Shown: positions 36,218 to 45,400 of the stretch, in pieces
Position numbering within the stretch: the first letter of the stretch is position 1
Layout: every line of letters begins with the position of its first letter
DNA from: Paenibacillus hamazuiensis
GTDB lineage: Bacteria > Bacillota > Bacilli > Paenibacillales > NBRC-103111
NCBI RefSeq assembly: GCF_023276405.1
Contig: NZ_JALRMO010000001.1
Span: 3,720,001-3,784,000 of the forward strand
Reading direction: 5' to 3'
DNA: 64,000 nucleotides
Notes under the pieces: generated by a model
What the model was told of the DNA's origin: nothing
Seen by the model: the letters and a program-made list of their open reading frames with translations, nothing else
Databases searched by the model: none
Position numbers and translations under genes: made by a program

Positions 36218-37099
36218 TTAACCTTTAATCGAACCGACCAGAGCACCTTTGGCAAAATATTTTTGCAGGAACGGATATGCGATCAGGATCGGCAAGGTCG
36301 AGACGACGATAACCGCCATCTTGATCGTTTGCTCCGGCGGCTTGACGAAGTCGTCGCCCATTCCGGAAGTATCCGCGGCAAGACCGCTTGCCATGATGAC
36401 GATTTGGCGCAGCAGTACCTGAATCGGCCATTTGTCGGCGTCGTTTAAATACATGATCGCGCTGAAGAAGTTGTTCCAGTAGGTCACTGCATAGAACAGC
36501 GAAATTGTGGCGATCGCCGGCATCGAAAGCGGGATAACGATTCTGAATAAGATGCCGAAGTCGTTGCAGCCGTCGATTTTGGCGGATTCCTCCAACCCGT
36601 CCGGCAGGTTTTGGAAAAAGCTGCGCATGATGATCAGGTTGAACGCGTTGATCGCCGTCGGCAAAATAAGCGCCATATACGAATCGATCAGTCCCATCGC
36701 TTTCACGACGATAAAGGTCGGAATCAAACCGCCGTTAAACAGCATCGTAAATACGATCATCAGATTGATCGCCTTGCGGCCGTCCAAATCTCTTCTCGTC
36801 AAGCCGTAAGCCATCAGCGCCGTAAGCACCATGCTGATCGCCGTACCGCCTACGGTAATTCCGACCGATACGCCGAGTGCGCGGAAAATCGTGCTGGTGG
36901 ACAAAATATACTCGTACGCCTTTAGGCTGTATTCCGTCGGAATAAGCAGAAACGGCTTGCGCGTCAGCTCCTCCACCGTCGCGAACGATGTCATGACGAC
37001 GTGCAGAAACGGAATGAACATCGCAATGGCGATGAGCGCCAGAAGCAGTATGTTAACTGCGTCGAACAACCGGCTGCCGAAGTTTTTATCTTGAACCAT
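36218..37099 (-). CDS. Carbohydrate ABC transporter permease, LplC/YtcP type
   Basis: 293 residues, six membrane spans. EAA loop ESAKIDGCNDFGILFRIVIP (~186-205). FTMLFNGGLIPTFIV and the C-terminal PFLQKYFAKGALVGSIKG are family hallmarks. Last gene of the binding protein-LplB-LplC set, 28 nt after the partner permease. By position it imports hemicellulose or pectin oligosaccharides that the downstream GH43 and CE8 enzymes process. Confidence 0.94.
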   Translation of the reverse strand: MVQDKNFGSRLFDAVNILLLALIAIAMFIPFLHVVMTSFATVEELTRKPFLLIPTEYSLKAYEYILSTSTIFRALGVSVGITVGGTAISMVLTALMAYGLTRRDLDGRKAINLMIVFTMLFNGGLIPTFIVVKAMGLIDSYMALILPTAINAFNLIIMRSFFQNLPDGLEESAKIDGCNDFGILFRIVIPLSMPAIATISLFYAVTYWNNFFSAIMYLNDADKWPIQVLLRQIVIMASGLAADTSGMGDDFVKPPEQTIKMAVIVVSTLPILIAYPFLQKYFAKGALVGSIKG

Positions 37100-37127
37100 G
37101 ATGTTTCTCCTTTCACCCTATACCGGC

Positions 37128-38084
37128 TTAATAAACGCCTTCTTCGCCAAACTTTTTGGCCAAACGGTTGGACAGCATGACCAGTGCGAGCCCGACAAAC
37201 GATTTGAAGAAACCTACCGCCGTACTGTAGCTGAACTGCCCTTGCTTCAAACCGGTTGTATAAACGTAGGTGTCCAAAATTTCGGCGACATTCCGGTTCA
37301 TAGAATTGAGCAGCAGGTAAACGTGTTCGAAGCTGAGATCGAGAACGTTGCCCACTCTTAGGATGAGCAGGACGATAATGACGCTGCGGATCGAAGGCAA
37401 GGTGATGTGCCAAATTTGGCGGAATCTCCCTGCGCCGTCCATCCTGGCCGCTTCGTACAGACCCGGATCGATCGCCGCCATCGCCGCGAGATAAATGATC
37501 GTTCCCCAGCCGGCTTCCCTCCAGATAACCTGGATGATGTACATCGGATGGAACCATTCCGGGCTCATCAGGAAATTGATTTTTTCGAAGCCCATCGCTT
37601 GCAGCATTTCGTTGATAAAACCGCCGTCCAGCGTCAGCATAACGAACGAAATCGATACGATGATAACCCATGAAATAAAGTGCGGGATATAAATGATCGT
37701 TTGCACGAACCTTTTGAAAAACGCATTGGACACTTCGTTCAGCATGACCGCCAATATAATCGGCACCGGGAAATAAAACAGGATGTTGAACACGAACAAG
37801 ACGAGGGTGTTTTTAAATATGACCCAAAATTCCGGTTCGGAAAACAATCTCTGAAAATGCTTGAGTCCTACCCACTCGCTGCCCAGGATGCCTTTGTACG
37901 GCTGATAATCCTGAAACGAGATGACAAGGCCCCACATCGGCACATATTTGAAGATGATAAAGTAAATGAGACCCGGTAATATCATCAAATACATGTACCG
38001 GTTGCGGATGATTCGTTTCATCAGCGAGCTGCTCGGATTGGAAGCCGTCACCGCTGATTGCTGTACCGCTGAGCTGTTCATCAT
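37128..38084 (-). CDS. Sugar ABC transporter permease, LplB type
   Basis: 318 residues, six membrane spans from about residue 30 (YLMILPGLIYFIIFKYVPMWG). EAA loop EAARMDGAGRFRQIWHITLPS (~208-228). A paralogue of the permease at 595-1560 with the same C-terminal SNRLAKKFGEEG-like tail. Encoded after the binding protein, with a strong hairpin in between that probably lowers permease expression relative to the binding protein. Confidence 0.94.
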   Translation of the reverse strand: MMNSSAVQQSAVTASNPSSSLMKRIIRNRYMYLMILPGLIYFIIFKYVPMWGLVISFQDYQPYKGILGSEWVGLKHFQRLFSEPEFWVIFKNTLVLFVFNILFYFPVPIILAVMLNEVSNAFFKRFVQTIIYIPHFISWVIIVSISFVMLTLDGGFINEMLQAMGFEKINFLMSPEWFHPMYIIQVIWREAGWGTIIYLAAMAAIDPGLYEAARMDGAGRFRQIWHITLPSIRSVIIVLLILRVGNVLDLSFEHVYLLLNSMNRNVAEILDTYVYTTGLKQGQFSYSTAVGFFKSFVGLALVMLSNRLAKKFGEEGVY

Positions 38085-38136
38085 TCATTCTTCCTCTCTG
38101 GTAAAGGATCGCAAGGCGAAACCGTCAGGATCGGAA

Positions 38137-38172
38137 GAAGGAAGGGCTGCCGAAAAGCAGCAGCCTTCCTTC
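38137..38172 (-). terminator. Attenuating hairpin between binding-protein and permease genes
   Basis: Thirteen-base stem GAAGGAAGGCTGC against GCAGCCCTTCCTTC (one bulge) with a short loop, and no long T-run. Such hairpins commonly protect the binding-protein mRNA or reduce read-through. Confidence 0.7.
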
Positions 38173-38185
38173 ATTCCTGTCCCGA

Positions 38186-39718
38186 TTATTTCTTTGCGTT
38201 TTTGTATGCCGCGTTGTATTCTTCGATGATTTTTGCGCCGCCGTCGTCCTGCCATTTTTTGATGGCAGCCTGGAAGCCTTTCTCGTCAAGATTGCCTGTC
38301 ATGAACTTGTAAGTTGCGTCTTTGATGATATCTTGCAGCCTTGCGCCTTTTTCGTTGTAAGTCTTGGAATCCAGCGAATAAGTCGGGTCGGAAATGCCGT
38401 ATTTGTTTGCTTCGAGAGCAAGCTTCTCCGCTTTTTCGCGAACCGGGATCGTGTATTTCGCCGGAGTTACGTTTGTCGTATCTGCAAGCGCGATGCTTTG
38501 GTATGCCTTCACGTCTTTTTCATACAATTTGTTGTCTGTGGAAGGTACGATTTTGCCGTCCTGCTTCGTGTAGTTCGTTCCTTCGATACCGTATTTCAAC
38601 AAGTCGGCTACAGCCGGGTCAAGGAATTTATCATAGAACGCCAAGATTTGCTTCAATTCTTTTTCCGATTTTACCGCCGATTTTGGGAATACGACGAGCG
38701 TACCGTAGCCCGGAAGAGCCCAAGTCGCCGGTTTGCCGTCCGGTCCGTTAATCGCGCTTACGACGTCATATTGAGCTTCTTTGACGTTTTTGGACGTTTT
38801 GTCCTGCATCGATTCGGAGTCCGGCATGGAGCCGATGTACATGCCCGCTCTTCCTGTGTACATCAGGTTCGTTTGGTCCGTTTTGCTCGTTACCGGGAAG
38901 TCCTGGTTGATCAAACCTTCGTCGCGAAGCTTTTTGATGAACTTCATCGTATCCATATAACCTTTGGTCATGAAATCCGGCACGAGGCTGCCGTTTTCCA
39001 CACCCCAGCCGTTCGGAGTGCCGAACCACATGCTGAGCGTTCTGAAGGAGCCGTATACAAGGTCGTTGCGGTCGGCGAGACCGATCGTTTTGCCGCCGCC
39101 GGCGAGATCGGCTTCCTTGAATTTTTTCAGCATATTATAGATGTCGTCCGTCGTTTTCGGAGCTTGCAGCCCGAGTTTGTCCGCCCAGTCCTTGCGGTAA
39201 ATGAGACCTTGGCGGGTCAGCGGTCTTTCCTGATACAAGGAGTAAATTTTGCCGTCAACCGCTGTGTTCTTGAGTACGTCCGGGTTCAGCTTGCTGAGGT
39301 TCGGGTAATCTTTCAAATAAGGCCCGATTTCCCAGAACTGCCCGTTTTTCATAGCATCCCGCAAAAGTATGAAGGAAGTTTGGTTTTTAATGTAAGCGGC
39401 TTGCGGCAGCGAGCCCGTCGCAAAAGCGGCCTGGAACTTCTCGTCGTAGGAGCCGTCCGGCACCCATTGGAATTCGATTTTCGTCCCGGTCTTCTCTTCA
39501 AGCACTTTTTTTACATTATCTGAAGGAACTTCCGGGGCTTGCAGGTTCGCCATAATCGTAATTTTCGCAAGCGGCTCAAGCTTTCCGTTATCTTGGCCGG
39601 ATGCGCCGGTATTCGCCTGCCCTGCATCTTTGCTGCTGCATCCTGCGAGCGCGGTCGTCGCCAGCATCGCGGTGCAGATTACCGTCGCCATTTTGGCGCG
39701 TGTCGATAATTGTTTCAT
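38186..39718 (-). CDS. Sugar ABC transporter substrate-binding lipoprotein (LplA/YtcQ type)
   Basis: 510 residues. Lipoprotein signal LATTALAGCSS (Cys ~26). The binding-protein fold includes the family block EIGPYLKDYPNL (~125) and ERPLTRQGLIYRKDW (~160). First gene of the ABC operon (binding protein, LplB, LplC). Its close paralogue at 41252-42793 lies across the palindromic element, which suggests local duplication. Likely ligand: a plant oligosaccharide, judged from GH43 and CE8 downstream. Confidence 0.93.
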   Translation of the reverse strand: MKQLSTRAKMATVICTAMLATTALAGCSSKDAGQANTGASGQDNGKLEPLAKITIMANLQAPEVPSDNVKKVLEEKTGTKIEFQWVPDGSYDEKFQAAFATGSLPQAAYIKNQTSFILLRDAMKNGQFWEIGPYLKDYPNLSKLNPDVLKNTAVDGKIYSLYQERPLTRQGLIYRKDWADKLGLQAPKTTDDIYNMLKKFKEADLAGGGKTIGLADRNDLVYGSFRTLSMWFGTPNGWGVENGSLVPDFMTKGYMDTMKFIKKLRDEGLINQDFPVTSKTDQTNLMYTGRAGMYIGSMPDSESMQDKTSKNVKEAQYDVVSAINGPDGKPATWALPGYGTLVVFPKSAVKSEKELKQILAFYDKFLDPAVADLLKYGIEGTNYTKQDGKIVPSTDNKLYEKDVKAYQSIALADTTNVTPAKYTIPVREKAEKLALEANKYGISDPTYSLDSKTYNEKGARLQDIIKDATYKFMTGNLDEKGFQAAIKKWQDDGGAKIIEEYNAAYKNAKK

Positions 39719-39913
39719 CTCTCTGGACCTCCTAAATGGGTTCGTTGTCGGTTATGTTTTTTGTTTGCCACGCCCTCATTTAATCATTAAATATGAATTC
39801 CGTGAATAATCACTGTCTCATGACCGGAACGGAAAAAGCCTTATATATCAAGGGTTTACGGGTGAATCAGAGATAATGATTATGAGTGTAACCCGCCCGC
39901 CGTCCCCTTGGTC

Positions 39914-40190
39914 TCCCCCCTAAATCCCCCCACTGGGGGGACCCCAGGCGCTCGGGCGCCCTGGACCCGCCCGCAGTACGAGACTGCTCGCTGCTAGTTC
40001 GCGTGTGTCGGGAATGGCTTTTTTGCTGTTTGGCAAAAAAGCCTATTCCCGACACGCTGCACGTTTGGTGCGATGCCTTAGGAGAAGGGTGCGTGCCTCG
40101 GGCTCGCGTATGTCCGGCACGATTCGGCTGACGCCGAATTGGTGCCGGATACGCTCATCTTTAGTTCTCTCGTGCCGCGTTTACTTCACT
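39914..40190 (+). repeat. Palindromic element, left arm (copy 2)
   Basis: Same ordered parts as the element at 4123: CTAAATCCCCC/GGGGGG hairpin, GGCGCTCGGGCGCC block, and two long hairpins (40001-40056 and 40106-40154) each closed by GCGTnTG and ACGC. It is mirrored by the right arm at 40875-41161 around the tandem array. Confidence 0.85.
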
Positions 40191-40874
40191 GAGAGCGGCT
40201 GTTTTGCCGCTCTCGGCGCTCTCCGACGGGCAGCCTGGAGCCTGAGAGCCGTTTTTACCGGCTCTCGGATCGCTCCCTCGCCCCTGGCGTCGCGCTTTCC
40301 GCCCCGAGAGCGGCTTTTTCCGCTCTCGGCGCTCTCCGACGGGCAGCCTGGAGCCTGAGAGCCGTTTTTACCGGCTCTCGGATCGCTCCCTCGCCCCCAG
40401 CGTCGCGCTTTCCGACCTGAGAGCGGCTTTGTGCCGCTCTCGGCGCTCTCCGACGGGCAGCCTAGAGCCTGAAAGCCGTTTTTACCGGCTCTCGGATCGC
40501 TCCCTCGCCCCTAGCGTCGCGCTTTCCGACCCGAGAGCGGCTTTTTCCGCTCTCGGCGCTCTCCGAAGGGCAGCCTGGAGCCTGAAAGCCGTTTTTACCG
40601 GCTCTCGGATCGCTCCCTCGCCCCCAGCGTCGCGCTTTCCGCCCCCGAGAGCGGCTTTTTCCGCTCTCGGCGCTCTCCGACGGGCAACCTGGAGCCTGAG
40701 AGCCGTTTTTACCGGCTCTCGGATCGCTCCCTCGCCCCTGGCGTCGCACTTTCCACCCCGAGAGCGGCTGTTTTGCCGCTCTCGGCGCTCTCCGACGGGC
40801 ATCTTGGCTCCCGAGAGCCGATTTTACCGGCTCTCAGATCGCTCCCTCGCCCCCAGCGTCGCTCCTGCTTCCCC
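40191..40874. repeat. Six tandem ~114-bp units, each with two hairpins
   Basis: Units begin at 40191, 40306, 40419, 40533, 40647 and 40760 (period 113-115). Each unit has hairpin 1 (GAGAGCGGC with GCCGCTCTC, loop TTTT or TTTG), a conserved GGCGCTCTCCGACGGGCAGC, hairpin 2 (GAGAGCCG TTTTTA CCGGCTCTC) and a GATCGCTCCCTCGCCCC tail. Differences between units fall mostly in the loops and the tail. The period is not a fixed multiple of three and no frame is maintained, so it is not coding. Confidence 0.92.
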
Positions 40875-41161
40875 GAGAGTAAAGCGTGTCCTGCATCAGT
40901 TTTTGCGCCAGCAAAAACGATGCCGGACATACGCGAGCCCGAGGCACGTATCTGCTCCTTAGGCATCGCACCGAAAGTAAAGCGTGTCGGGGCATAGGCT
41001 TTTTACCCGAAGGTAAAAAAGCCATGCCCCGACAGACGCGACCTAGAAGCAAGCAGTCCCGTGCTGCGGGCGGGTCCAGGGCGCCCGAGCGCCTTAAGGG
41101 CTTTGCGGAGCAAAGCCGGCTACGGAAGCCTGGGGTCCCCCCGTGGGGGGATTTAGGGGGG
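40875..41161 (-). repeat. Palindromic element, right arm (copy 3, inverted)
   Basis: Reverse complement of the element type: two long hairpins, the GGGCGCCCGAGCGCC block and the GGGGGG...CCCCCC-end. It carries an extra ~35-bp insert with GGGCTTTGCGGAGCAAAGCC (itself a hairpin) between the GCGCC block and the end hairpin. With the left arm it makes a 1.25-kb inverted structure. Confidence 0.85.
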
Positions 41162-41204
41162 CAATCTGATTTAGGGGAGGGGAAAGGCTGCCCACAACAA
41201 ATAA

Positions 41205-41227
41205 GCGCCAGACATCAAGTCTGACGC
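41205..41227 (-). terminator. Weak terminator of the orphan binding-protein gene
   Basis: GCGTCAGAC pairs with GTCTGGCGC around a short loop; TTATTTGTT follows on the minus strand. It lies 24 nt past the stop codon. Confidence 0.55.
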
Positions 41228-41251
41228 GGGAATAATCATTTTCTCAGCTGC

Positions 41252-42793
41252 TTATCGGTTGATCGACTGCGCTTTCAGTTTTGCGTACGCTTCGTTGTAC
41301 TCTTCGATGATGTTGGAGCCGCCTTTGCGCTCCCAGTTGACGATTTCGCTTCTGAAGCCCGCGGCGTCGATCCGGCCAAGCATATAGTTGTAGGTGGCAT
41401 TATAGATGATCTGCCACAGCTCGGCGCCGGTCGAATCGTAGGTCGGCGAAGTCAGATTTTCCGTCGGATTGCGGATCAGCATGTTGTTGTTGTCCGCAGT
41501 CAGCCGGTCCGCCATCACGAAAAGAGGATCCTGGCCTTCCTCGTGGATTTTTAAAATGGCCGGATTGCTCAAATTCGCAATCAGCAGCGCTTCGAGCGGC
41601 ATTACATCGGCATTGCGGGATTCGTTCGCTTTTTTGATAATCAGCGCCTTGCCGTCCTTGACGGTGTAATGAACGCCCTGAATGCCGTACTGAAGAAGGT
41701 TGCTTGCATCCGGCTTCATCAGCCGGTCATAAAACGCCAGTATGCTTCGCAGCTCTTCCTCCGTTTTGATCGCTTTTTTGGAAAACATGAACAATCCACT
41801 GAAGCTTTCGATCGACCAAACGCCGTAGCCTTTCGGACCCAAGATGCGGTTGGCGAGCGTCAGCTCGGCCTGGGGATTGATTTTCGTCATCTCGTCGGAC
41901 AGCTTGGGCGCGTCCTGCATCGTCCCGATCACCGCTCCCGCCTTGCCGCTGATCAGCATATAACGCTGCACCTGCTTGCTCGTTACGGGGAAATCTTTGT
42001 TGATCAGCCCGTCGTCATACAGCTTTTTCATATAATTCATCGTGTTCATATATTCCGGCGTCGCAAAATCGGGAATAAATTTCCCTTCCTGCAGCGCCCA
42101 GCCGTTCGGCGTACCGAAATAAGAGCTGAGCGTCTTGAAAGCGCCGAAAATGAGATCGCTCCGGTCGGCAAGCCCGACCGTATCCTGGCGTCCATTGCCG
42201 TCCGGGTCTCCATACGTAAACTGCTTCAATACGTTGTACAGTTCGTCCAAACTGCCCGGAGGCTTTAAGCCCAGCTTGTCCAGCCAATCCTTGCGAAGGA
42301 TGATGCCCTGCCGGGAAGGAGGCCGCTCCGCGTACAGTCCGTACAGTTTGCCGTCGATGGTCGTTTCCTCTAAAATGCTTTTATTCAGCGTTTTCAAATT
42401 CGGATATAAATCGAGATAAGGGCCGATCTCCCAAAACATGTTGGAGCGGATCGCATTTTTGACGAAAACATAATCGGTTTGGCTGACAAAGGTCACCTTT
42501 TTTAACGAATTCGTTTCGATTGCATTGATCATCCGGTCCCGGTATATATCGTTCGGCACCCATTCGATATTCAAAGCGGTCCCGGTCATTTTTTGCAGAG
42601 CCTCGATAAGATCGTTGTTCGGAGGTTTGGACTGATGAAGCGGCACCATGATGCTGATCGTGTTATCTGTATCCCGTTTCGCCGCCGGTGTCGGCTGATC
42701 ATCGCTGCAACCGCTTGCGAGCAGCGCAATAACGGTCAGCAGGCAAAACGTCCGCACGCAGAACGAACGGAGCATATTTTTCCTTATCGACAT
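41252..42793 (-). CDS. Orphan sugar-binding lipoprotein, paralogue of 38186-39718
   Basis: 513 residues. Lipoprotein signal ALLASGCSD (Cys ~29). Closely related blocks to the neighbour: EIGPYLDLYPNL, ERPPSRQGIILRKDW, GLADRSDL. It also has a calcium-loop-like GDPDGNGRQDT that the paralogue lacks. No permease gene follows; a repeat element does. Divergent across 184 bp from a membrane-spanning AraC regulator. It may share the permeases at 36218-38084 with a different sugar, or act as a co-sensor for the regulator; neither is shown. Confidence 0.9.
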   Translation of the reverse strand: MSIRKNMLRSFCVRTFCLLTVIALLASGCSDDQPTPAAKRDTDNTISIMVPLHQSKPPNNDLIEALQKMTGTALNIEWVPNDIYRDRMINAIETNSLKKVTFVSQTDYVFVKNAIRSNMFWEIGPYLDLYPNLKTLNKSILEETTIDGKLYGLYAERPPSRQGIILRKDWLDKLGLKPPGSLDELYNVLKQFTYGDPDGNGRQDTVGLADRSDLIFGAFKTLSSYFGTPNGWALQEGKFIPDFATPEYMNTMNYMKKLYDDGLINKDFPVTSKQVQRYMLISGKAGAVIGTMQDAPKLSDEMTKINPQAELTLANRILGPKGYGVWSIESFSGLFMFSKKAIKTEEELRSILAFYDRLMKPDASNLLQYGIQGVHYTVKDGKALIIKKANESRNADVMPLEALLIANLSNPAILKIHEEGQDPLFVMADRLTADNNNMLIRNPTENLTSPTYDSTGAELWQIIYNATYNYMLGRIDAAGFRSEIVNWERKGGSNIIEEYNEAYAKLKAQSINR

Positions 42794-42900
42794 GGCAACC
42801 TCCCCATAGAATGCGTCACTGTTCTTGAATTATACACGAAAACCATAGAGGAACAAAACGACCATTCCCGCCTCGAAAAGATTTTGGAAGCAACCTGACA

Positions 42901-42930
42901 TTGCTCTGGCCTATAGGAAATTGGTACAAT
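42901..42930 (+). promoter_or_regulatory. Candidate promoter of the membrane AraC regulator
   Basis: -35 TTGCTC (42901) and -10 TACAAT (42925) with an 18-bp spacer, 48 bp before the start codon. Confidence 0.45.
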
Positions 42931-42977
42931 ACAATCTGTTGACATTTTTCCACATTTTCTGAAAAGGAGGGGTACTC

Positions 42978-45290
42978 ATGCGCAACCAAAGCTATTTAAG
43001 GAAACTGGTCGTGTTCGGTTGCATTTTGTGTACGCTTCCTGTCATTTTTTTCGGCATCTTTTCTTATCTGAGATCGTCCGCGGAAATTCAAAAGCACGTC
43101 AACCGCGGCCAGCAGCAGCTGCTCTCGCAAATGAACTCCAACGTCGAGCAGACGCTGCGCACGGTAAACCATGCGCTCAATCAGGTGGTTAACTCCTCCG
43201 TCATGTATAAAGTGCTGAACGAGCCTTTCTCGGCCAACGATTTTATTTTATACAAAGATCTGAGAAAAGAAATGAGCGGCGCGCAGTCGACCTATACGAA
43301 AGTCGAGGACGTCGTCGTCGTCAATACGAAGCAAAACTGGATGATCAAAAACTCCGGCTTTTATAAGTTCGACGAATATTTGCATCACTCGCAAATCGCC
43401 AATCAGATGCTTTTGCCGAATCCGACATCCTGGGTGCTGAATCCGAGCATTTGGTTTTACAGCGAGGAAAGAGCGAACTCCGCGGCATGCCCTTATACGA
43501 TCAGTCTGGTGAAAAAGCTGCCGGACCAAAGTCTGGACAAATTCGGGCTCGCCTATGCCAACATTCCGACCTGCAGTCTTTCGGAGCTGCTGAATTACAC
43601 GCCGCGGGAATCCGAAACGGTGATGATTTTGGACGATCAGGAGCGTATCATATACCACTCCAATCCGGCCATGATCGGCAAATACGCGATCGACACCGGA
43701 TTTATTCGCGATGCTTCGATTTTGTCCGAGCCAACGGGCCAGTTCCGGACGGAACTCGATGGAGAGCCGTATTCCGCCACATATATCCGATCTTCTTTTA
43801 ACAATTGGGTATACTTATCCATCATATCGATCGACAGCCTGACGCAGGAATCGAAAAAAATCGGCCGCTACACCATACTCGTCTGCCTCATGATTGTGGC
43901 GGTATTTACAGTGATCGCCTGGCTCGGCTCGCGGCAAATGTACACCCCGATCCGGCAACTGCTGGGACAGATCGGCGGCAGATCGCCGCAAAACGAAGGC
44001 CGTTCGATCAATGAATTTGAGATCATCAGCTCGGGCGTACAGGACTTGTTCAGGTCGAAAACGGAGCTTGAGCATGAAGTGAACCGCCATTTGCAGCAAG
44101 CTTGCACCTTTTTCCTGATCAAAATGTTTCAAGGTGTCATCCGCCGCAAAGATTTGATGGAGAAGTTGGAGCAGTTCGGCTTCAGCGAAAAAATCGCCGA
44201 ATGGCGCGTGATGTCGGTCATCGCGCTGCAAATCGATACGCTGGAAAATACGCGTTATGAGAAGGAAGATACGGATCTTTTAATGTTCGCCATCAACAAC
44301 ATCATCGAGGAGCTGATCCCGCCCGAAGTCCGCTTTCCGCCGCTGTCCATCGATCATACGCAGGTGACGCTGATCGGAGGAAAAACCGAAGACCGCGGCG
44401 AATGGAGCAGCTACATTTATTCGATTACGGAATCTATTCAGCATACGGTGAAGGAAGTACTCGGCCTGCGCATCAGCATCGGCATCAGCCTTCCTTTTAC
44501 CGATCCGAAAAACGCTTCTATCGCGTACAAGGAAGGGCTCGAGGCGCTTAAGCACCGGATTCACCTCGGGGAAGGCGTCATCATCCAATATGCGAACATC
44601 AATGCCGGCAAACACCAGCACAACCTCGATTATCCGTTCCTGACCGAAAGCGAGCTGTTCGACGCGATCGTACTGGCGGAGGAGGATAAAGCGAGAGCTC
44701 TGCTGAAGCATTTCATGAACGTCGTGTTCGGCCACTCGCTTTCTCCGCAGGAATACCAGGTTCCGATGTTCCGGCTGCTGAACAATCTGATGGTCATGAT
44801 GCAGGAGGCCGGCGTACCGTTAACCCAGCTGCATTCGGGCCAAGAATCGCTGTATGAGGAACTGAACGAGCTGCCGATCGCCATGGAAATCGAAGGATGG
44901 TTCTGGAACCGCGTCATTTTGCCGCTTATCGGCATTTTCAGAGACAGGCAAAACTCGCAGTACCAGAACATTTCCGAAAAAATCATCGATATGATCCATA
45001 AAAATTACGATAAAGATCTCACCATCGAGCAGTGCGCCAAGGAGCTGCATTACAACGCCAACTATTTGAGCGGCGTATTCCGCAAAGAAACGAACCAGAC
45101 CTTCAGCGAATATTTATCCGCTTACCGGTTTAGTATGGCCAAAAAGTGGCTCACCACCACGGACATGACGATCAAAGACATCGCCGAAAAGCTGCAGTAC
45201 GGCAATTCGCAAAACTTTATCCGCTCCTTCCGCAAGCAGGAGGGCGTCACCCCGGGGCAATACCGCGAGACATATCGGAGCACCAGGTAG
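42978..45290 (+). CDS. Membrane-bound AraC-family regulator with extracellular sensor
   Basis: 770 residues, a one-component system. TM1 at 9-30, an extracellular region of about 260 residues, TM2 at about 296-316, a cytoplasmic middle part, and a C-terminal AraC domain (~670-768) with LTIEQCAKELHYNANYLSGV and IKDIAEKLQYGNSQNFIRSF. Binds DNA while anchored in the membrane, probably in response to a sugar outside. AAAAGGAGGGG precedes the ATG. Divergent from the orphan binding lipoprotein, its most likely target. Confidence 0.92.
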   Translation: MRNQSYLRKLVVFGCILCTLPVIFFGIFSYLRSSAEIQKHVNRGQQQLLSQMNSNVEQTLRTVNHALNQVVNSSVMYKVLNEPFSANDFILYKDLRKEMSGAQSTYTKVEDVVVVNTKQNWMIKNSGFYKFDEYLHHSQIANQMLLPNPTSWVLNPSIWFYSEERANSAACPYTISLVKKLPDQSLDKFGLAYANIPTCSLSELLNYTPRESETVMILDDQERIIYHSNPAMIGKYAIDTGFIRDASILSEPTGQFRTELDGEPYSATYIRSSFNNWVYLSIISIDSLTQESKKIGRYTILVCLMIVAVFTVIAWLGSRQMYTPIRQLLGQIGGRSPQNEGRSINEFEIISSGVQDLFRSKTELEHEVNRHLQQACTFFLIKMFQGVIRRKDLMEKLEQFGFSEKIAEWRVMSVIALQIDTLENTRYEKEDTDLLMFAINNIIEELIPPEVRFPPLSIDHTQVTLIGGKTEDRGEWSSYIYSITESIQHTVKEVLGLRISIGISLPFTDPKNASIAYKEGLEALKHRIHLGEGVIIQYANINAGKHQHNLDYPFLTESELFDAIVLAEEDKARALLKHFMNVVFGHSLSPQEYQVPMFRLLNNLMVMMQEAGVPLTQLHSGQESLYEELNELPIAMEIEGWFWNRVILPLIGIFRDRQNSQYQNISEKIIDMIHKNYDKDLTIEQCAKELHYNANYLSGVFRKETNQTFSEYLSAYRFSMAKKWLTTTDMTIKDIAEKLQYGNSQNFIRSFRKQEGVTPGQYRETYRSTR

Positions 45291-45400
45291 CGCCCCCTCC
45301 CTTCCCCCCAATGTTGACGGGTTGACAGGCATGGACGAAATTGAGGGTTGAACCATAGAAGACCGCATGACACTAGGAACAGTTAATGTCGGTTATAAAA

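Noticed and set aside
40191-40874. CRISPR array
   Set aside because: Units are ~114 bp and nearly identical throughout; there are no unique spacers and no cas genes.
40429-40962. Open frames of 85-177 codons across the tandem array, on both strands
   Set aside because: They arise from a ~114-bp repeat read in several frames. Unit length varies between 113 and 115, no ribosome site is present, and the protein is Arg/Ser-rich low complexity.
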